Assembly (NCBI GenBank): GCA_016081115.2
Contig: JABTTQ020001112.1
Span: 186,001 to 250,000 of the forward strand
DNA length: 64,000 nucleotides
Source of the DNA: Rehmannia glutinosa
Taxonomy: Eukaryota > Streptophyta > Magnoliopsida > Lamiales > Orobanchaceae
Direction of reading: 5' to 3'
Part shown: positions 58,386-64,000 of the stretch, one piece after another
Position numbering within the stretch: the stretch's first letter is position 1
Layout: every line of letters begins with the position of its first letter
Position numbers and translations under genes: made by a program
The notes under the pieces: generated by a model
What the model saw: only the letters and a program-made list of their open reading frames with translations
What the model was told of the DNA's origin: nothing
Database searches by the model: none

Positions 58386-61300
58386 CTACCGGCACGGTCC
58401 ATCCTGAGAATAACGGTGACTATTATACCTATCTCTGGATTTCAAGAACTTCTCTTCGTCTTTTTTGTAGGACTCATTTTCCTCATCTATCTGCCGGTTT
58501 ATCTCCATAAGCTCCAATTTTCTTGCTTTCAACAATTGCAAAGTTTGTGAGCTGTGTGGAGTAGCAGTCTTGTTTTTTACTGGAAATATGATATCTGGTT
58601 CCCTGAATTGTAAAAGAACAAATAAAAGAGAATGGATGTCATAGTTGGAAGTATCAACAGGAGCATGTAATGTGAATTCAAGAAAAGACATAGTGGTTGA
58701 AAGTCAGAAGAAAAACTGAAATTCTGTGAATATTTGGTTGTATACTTAATAGCGAAGGCAGAATAAGATTTCACATTACTTGACGTGCGGTGTTAGGGAA
58801 TTGAAACTCAGAATTTTATGTCATTTGGTTCATTGTTTCAAAGGGTTACAAAAATTAACCTTGAGGGTATCAGCCTAATTACAAAAAAATAAAAAATAAA
58901 ATACATTCTTTTAAAGGGTTAATTACAAAACTACCCCGTAGGTTTAGCCTAATTATAAAAAAAACAGTTATCTTTTAAAATTACAAATGTCCCTCAGACT
59001 TTTGTTTTTAGCTTACAAAATTGCACCATCAAGAGTTTTTTTGAAAGATAACTGGAGTTTTTTTGTAAGGCTAAAACACAGTTGTACTTTTTGTAATTAT
59101 CCACTTTCAAAATCACAAATACTCGTGAGCAATTGTTTTATGTTACAAATTGATCCTCAAAAGGGAGGTCTTTGTTAAGTAAATACAAAGATCAAGGGGT
59201 ATTTGTAATTTTTGAAAAATAATTGAAGTTTTTCGTAATTAGGCGTCAAACCTCAATGGTAGCTTCTGCAAATTACCCTCTGAAGCACAGGTGTGGCCAT
59301 GTTCAGGAGTATGAACCTTATGGAATCTAAGTCGATAAACAAACAATACCGTGCGTAGAAAGATAAACATTAACACATAACAAGTGTAAAAAGTTTCATA
59401 CCAATGGCCAAGAGAGACTAGTCCATTTCCTTTCATGATGCCTCCATCCAAAGAGACAGCTCCATCTTTAATACAGGATTGTGCCATCATCATGCACTCC
59501 CTATCTTTGTAGACTTGAAGCTCACCAAAAAGACGATAAAATAATGTCTCGCGAAGACCATGACCACTCTTTGTTCTCCATTGTAAATAACTTGCTTCTA
59601 TGCTTATCAGGTTAACCGCATACTCCAAAAATCCTTGCGGTACATCACCTCCTGGCAAAGTAGGCGGCTGCAAAGGTAGTCGGTTTTGGGGACTTATGCT
59701 TGGCTCTGTGATGCTCGGCCTGTCAATTTATTAGCAGTAATTTGAATTAGTGGAAAAGGGTACATTACAAAAACTACCCCTGAGGTTTGGCTTGACTAAA
59801 AGGAAAATTATCTTTCAGAATTACAAATACCCCCTTAAGGTTTGTGTCTGTATACAAATACCCCCCAGTCCCCTCAGTAGGTGCAATTTGTAAAATAAAA
59901 ACAAATGTGGCTTAACTAAAAAGAAAATTATCTTTTAAAATTACAAATACCTCCTTAAGGCTAGTGTCTGTTTTACAAATACCCCCCAGTCCACTCAATA
60001 GGTGCAATTTGTAAAAATAAAAACAAATTTCAGGGAGGCAATGTAATTTTGAAATATAATTTGGTTTTTATTTTCTTGTTTTTTTTTGTGTAATTAGTCA
60101 AAGCCTCAAGGGTACTATTTTATAAGCATCCCAATGGAAAAACAGACATGAAGTACTTAATAATGTTGTCACAAAGCAATAAGGGTGTGTCTGGATTGAG
60201 GGATTTCAAATACAATGCATTTGAAAAATCAACGGATTTCAAATACCTTGATTTGAAATTCATCTTTGGATGATGTGGATTGTGTAAGAATTTCAAATCC
60301 TTTGTAAAATTTTGATAAAAAAATTTAAAACTCTAATCATTTTCTTAATTGGTATTTAATAAATAAAAGATATAGTTTTATTATTTTTATACAAGATATA
60401 ATTTTATTATTTTTATACATAATTATAATTGATACACTAATAAAAATATTAAATATATAAATTTTATGTGAGAATATATGTGAGAGAAACTGTGTGAAAG
60501 AGAGGAGAAAGTGTGTGTATGTGTGCAGTGCGTGGGTGTGCGCGCATGCACAGTGAGTGCAGCTTGCAGTGCGTGTGCATTGTGCAGTGTATGTGAGCAT
60601 GTAGTGTGTAGTTTGTGCAGTGTATGTGTGTGTGCAGTGTGTAGTTTGTGCAGAGTATGTGTGTGTGCAGTGTGTAGTTTGTGCAGGGCATGTGTGTGCG
60701 TGCAGTGTGTAGTTTGTGCAGGGTATGTGTGTGTGCAGTGTGTAGTTTGTGCAGGGCATGTGTGTGTGTGCAGTGTGTAGTTTGTGCAGGGCATGTGTGT
60801 GTGCGCGCGAGCAGTGCGTGCAGTGTGTCTGGATGTGTGCATAAAGACAAGAAAATGATAGATTTCAAATGACTAGGTTTTGGGATGGATTTAAAATCCT
60901 TTAAAAATGAACTTAAAAGAGGGTAATGAAATCCATTGATTTGGATTTTTAAGCCAAACAAGTGTGGATTTAGCTAAAGAATTCAAGTCCCTCATCCCAA
61001 ATCCACCCTCGTATCCCCCAATTGAAATGCAACCTAAAAGAAAGGAACCTGCTTCCATTACCTAATATCATCAAGGCACAAGGCAAGGTATCTTCCACTT
61101 ATAGATTGTCCAACTTTACTTGCCAACTTGTGAAGGGTATTGGTCTCAAGATCACATGCTGCTGCATAGTTTTCGCACACAATTGCAAGCATTAGATCCT
61201 CACCAAGATATTGCGCCAACATCCTGCGTCACGAAAGAAAATACAGTTCTAGATCACTGAATTCGTCCTCTACAAGGTTTCATCGACAAATAAATTGACC

Positions 61301-63182
61301 AACCCCCATTAGAGAGAGAGACGGTAAGAAGAAGAACGAGGAGGAGTAACCTGCTAAGGTCAATGCTTTGAACTGTTCCAAGAAGTGCAACAACACCGAG
61401 TATGTCTCGAGGTCTTGATTCAAATGGTACTTCTTCAAACAAATTGCAGATAACAGCTGCTGCAGATTGACTTTTGCTTTGGATTTGGGCAAGTGTCCAC
61501 TCTTGTCCGCACATGCTCGACACATTCAGATGACCACGGTCAATGGAGGCTGGAGATATAATCATTGTAAACGATTTATCATGGAATGAAATATTCATGG
61601 GAAGTGGTTCTACATGTTAAACCATCTCTTGCACTGGAACCACACACATTTGCACTTCTCACAAAATTAGTTCTTTGGAGTTATGATCCAGAAACACATC
61701 CAATGCGAGCAACTCACAGACAGGTTCATCACACAAATTCAACACATTCTGTGGTGCAACAAGATTGAGCCATTCCATTACATGTTTTATTTAATTGGAA
61801 AAGACTTGTCCTTATTTCCTAGCAAATATTTAAAGATGTCAACCATAAAATAGATAAAAATCTTTATAAAGATGAAAATCATCAATAGTTCTTTTTGTTG
61901 AATGGCATTATCCTTGAACAAAAGAGAATGCAGAACAGATTTTGAAACTTGTTACGCTGCTTGATGATACACGTCAACTTAGTTAAACTAATAAATCTGC
62001 TAACAGTCTAAATTTACGGAGCATACAGATTGTAAATGAGTGCAAAGACATGTCTATGTTGGAAATAACTTTAGTGAGCAAAGCCGTCATTTCAAATCCA
62101 GGAGCATTCGTATAGAATTATCAAAAATCGACAGATTAATAAGCAGAAGCAAACCTGAATCCATAGCAATCGATCGTTTTAAGGATCAGTCTTCAAGATT
62201 GGCACAAAATTTTCCTTTTAGAGACACTTTGGAATTTCACTATATGTTCTTTCCGGCGATGGGATATCGAAAAAAGAACTCTTAATATGTGTGACCTAGG
62301 GACTACGAACCCCTTTATATGGTGAAGCTATAGTTTAGTATTTCTATTTCTAGTATAAAATGTACAAATCCAAATAGTACCATAACATCAGAGACAGAGA
62401 CTATACCAATGTCATATAATTTATGCATATGTGCCGCCCAAAACCATATGACTAGTTCTTTGAGCTACACTATGGTATGAACAAGCACGGAACATGTCGA
62501 AAAATTACAACTAAAGCTAGTAAAATATCACAAACAGAATCATAAACAATAGTATCATCGACGCCCAGATGTCAGGTAATGCTTAAAGAGAGCGCAATTA
62601 TACTAAGCATGGACTAAGTGATTAGCCATTCTTGTATAATTTGAATAAAGACATGGAGTAGTGAAAAATTTAGGAAAAGATTAAAAATTTGTGGCGTGCC
62701 TTGTAAATCTGATATATGTTGCTGAATGTGTGACTTGCTAAGGCTTAGCATCTCTAACTTCCTCTGATGATCTACCATTTTAAAACCCCAGTCTGCAAGA
62801 TCGTCTTCTAGCTCCTGTATGGAGAACTTTACCAAAAATAGAAAATGCACGATAAGTAAAAAAACTCAAGGAAAAAGTGATATTATTCCAGCTCTCAGAA
62901 TCCAGTCACATCTATATCAGTTCTGTATGAACTATGAAGGACACTAATGAACTAGGTAAGTAAACTATTGAACTTCGTGTTCAGTGAAATATATTGTTGG
63001 TGAAACCAAGCAGTTATTGCATGTAAATGTTAAAACATTAAATAATCAACGACTATCAGTTTACCTTCAAATTTCTGAGATCTTGAGAAGCTGAGACCTG
63101 AGTTGGCAATATATCTAAATTTTTATTTTGAGCATCAGTATTCTCCAATTTTGAAGTTTTCAAAGGTGAGTAACCAATATAT
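58386..63182 (-). CDS. SMC-hinge protein of DMS3/GMI1 type, 5' end not found
   Basis: Six in-phase exons on the minus strand: 63065-63182, 62700-62814, 61351-61549, 61062-61223, 59402-59719, 58386-58602. Order: linker, coiled coil, SMC hinge (DILGVVALLGTVQSIDLSR, QYLGEDLMLAIVCENY, PQGFLEYAVNL, GHGLRETLFYRLFGELQVY, GAVSLDGGIMK), second coiled coil (LELMEINRQIDEE) and stop. Exon phases and the 115-nt coiled-coil exon match DMS3 exactly, so the genes are paralogues, but the protein is well diverged. The sequence is closer in style to GMI1, an SMC-hinge protein induced by DNA damage. The second intron shown (after 62700) has a GC donor (CAAG|GCACGC). No start codon is seen: the first exon needs two more bases from an upstream exon, and upstream lies the NMNAT duplicate. 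It may start beyond the window or be truncated. Confidence 0.82.
58850..59275. repeat. Two abutting or nested MITE copies, 'AATTACAAAAACTACC' family (copy 8)
   Basis: The start GGGTTACAAAAATTAACC and end GGTAGCTTCTGCAAATTACCC enclose a second pair (GGGTTAATTACAAAACTACC to TTTTTGTAATTATCC), so one copy seems inserted in another. In the last intron of the hinge gene. Confidence 0.55.
59756..60128. repeat. MITE 'AATTACAAAAACTACC' family (copy 9) with internal tandem duplication
   Basis: Starts GGGTACATTACAAAAACTACC. A block of about 120 bp (AGAATTACAAATACCCCC through GTGCAATTTGTAAAATAAAA) is present twice in tandem (about 59785-59910 and 59910-60030). Confidence 0.6.
60183..61012. mobile_element. 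hAT-like MITE carrying a TG-rich minisatellite
   Basis: The left end AGGGTGTGTCTGGATTGAGG and right end (read inverted) AGGGTGGATTTGGGATGAGG are imperfect terminal repeats, followed by mirrored GATTTCAAAT/ATTTGAAATC words. The centre holds the minisatellite at 60510-60835. In a hinge-gene intron. Target duplication not clear. Confidence 0.6.
60510..60835. repeat. GT-rich minisatellite, unit about 34-36 bp
   Basis: About seven units of GTGTGTAGTTTGTGCAGGGC plus a variable GTGTGTGTGCA stretch. Units vary in the number of TG steps. It yields long open frames on both strands (Cys/Val or Thr/His repeats) that are by-products of the repeat. Confidence 0.88.
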
Positions 63183-63204
63183 CTAAAAATATGTCATAAA
63201 TGAT

Positions 63205-63675
63205 AAAATCAGCAAACACTTGAAAGATTGCATAATTTTGCGAATTCTTTTTGAAAGTAATGCAGCTAATGAGTTTGAACAAAACTGATTGGATAATCCA
63301 TGTCGTATCGCTATATTGACTAAAGTTTGAGGTTTCTCAAACCTCTGCAGTTACTAACAAAAATATGCCAGCATATTGGGTAATGAGTTGCTTCAAAACT
63401 TACCACTCGATACAACTTCACTCTGGCATAAGGAATTCCTAACTCTAGACAAAATTCTCAATGTGCGTTGGTAGGTACTCTGACTTGCCTGTTGAGATGC
63501 AATAGAAATGTACCTAATAGTCAATACCATTGAAAAATAACTAAATAAATTTTAGTAACATAATTACAAAGGCAGAGGCATTAGTGGGTTATTCAGGGTG
63601 CGGAACTTCAGCTATTCTTCTACTGAAATATCAATAATATTAACATGTGTTTGTGTTACCCATCGTGTTGTGTGC

Positions 63676-63755
<80 letters not shown>

Positions 63756-64000
63756 CCCATGGATCTACCATAACGAAATCAGAACTTTTACAAGCAAGAT
63801 TACACATAGCAATACGATGTTCAGCCTGTACGAGACCCTGAAAAGTAGTGAAATATTCTGTAGGAAATGTAGCTTTGCTCAGCATCCAAAAGGTATCACA
63901 GCACGAGACTATAAACCTTCTTTTAGAAACAATACAGACTTGAATTATGGACACAACAACCATGTTTCAGTTTAACTAATGCAAGACATGTTTCAATACC
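63205..64000 (-). pseudogene. Partial duplicate of the NMNAT gene (exons 5 and 6), continues past the window
   Basis: 63205-64000 aligns along its whole length, introns included, with 55475-56274 of the NMNAT gene. Exon 6' (63404-63488) keeps 85 nt and the coding frame, with two substitutions giving Arg (TLRIL, RVRNS). Exon 5' (63754-63837) encodes GLVQAEHRIAMCNLACKSSD.. but its donor has lost a G (GAGTCTCT in place of GAGGTCTCT). Similarity ends within intron 6, so exons 7-10, including the ISST region, are absent, and the hinge gene follows instead. Exons 1-4 would lie beyond 64000. This copy cannot encode a complete enzyme. Confidence 0.85.
63672..63753. repeat. Duplicate compound microsatellite (GT)n(GA)n
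   Basis: Same position relative to exon 5' as the tract at 55935-56026, but with a shorter GT part and an interruption (GAGCGAGAG). It shows that the microsatellite was present before duplication and has since changed length. Confidence 0.88.

Noticed and set aside
60464..60961. Long Thr/His-rich and Cys/Val-rich open frames
   Set aside because: They are translations of a TG-rich minisatellite on both strands with no conserved features.
63065..63488. In-frame NMNAT-hinge fusion protein
   Set aside because: Exon 6' leaves one base and the hinge exon supplies one base, so the codon phase does not match; a chimeric transcript remains possible but not a simple fusion protein.

Overview
The window is nuclear DNA of a flowering plant, most likely a eudicot. 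The genes have many introns, AT-rich spacers and introns full of small inverted-repeat elements. They include plant-specific families: P-class PPR, SINAT, the DMS3/GMI1 hinge family and KDM3 JmjC with a WRC-like N-terminus. All calls come from reading the sequence and from remembered family features; no database search was run.

Layout. 1-7.5 kb is a decayed DNA transposon of the DUF1985/Ulp1-protease type. It is permeated by a palindromic GTCGATTAATCGAC motif and carries two diverged tandem copies of an unknown gene. 8.8-10.8 kb is an intronless mitochondrial PPR gene (+). From 11.7 kb to the end, every host gene is on the minus strand: SINAT-type ubiquitin ligase (3 exons), mitochondrial CLPX (15 exons), a large KDM3-type JmjC histone demethylase with AT-hooks (12 exons), a DMS3 orthologue (8 exons), NMN adenylyltransferase (10 exons), a second SMC-hinge gene of DMS3/GMI1 type (5' end not found), and a partial duplicate of the NMN adenylyltransferase gene that runs off the window. 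Exon models were built from splice signals, reading phase and remembered family sequence.

Mobile DNA. Most repeats sit in introns. A 4,950-bp Copia retrotransposon with apparently identical 190-bp LTRs and a GTATT target duplication lies 40 bp from a splice acceptor of the demethylase gene. An RTE-type LINE fragment is nested in a PIF/Harbinger-like MITE inside DMS3. A three-layer nest lies in a CLPX intron. About nine copies of one 'AATTACAAAAACTACC' inverted-repeat family are scattered through the introns and spacers.

Two themes stand out. First, several conserved genes are each broken by the apparent loss of a single G in a G run, which looks more like assembly error than independent gene death. 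Second, DMS3 (RNA-directed DNA methylation), a DMS3/GMI1-like hinge protein and a KDM3-type demethylase lie within about 37 kb of each other, alongside a recent NMNAT segmental duplication. I found no bacterial-type system, CRISPR array, tRNA or rRNA.
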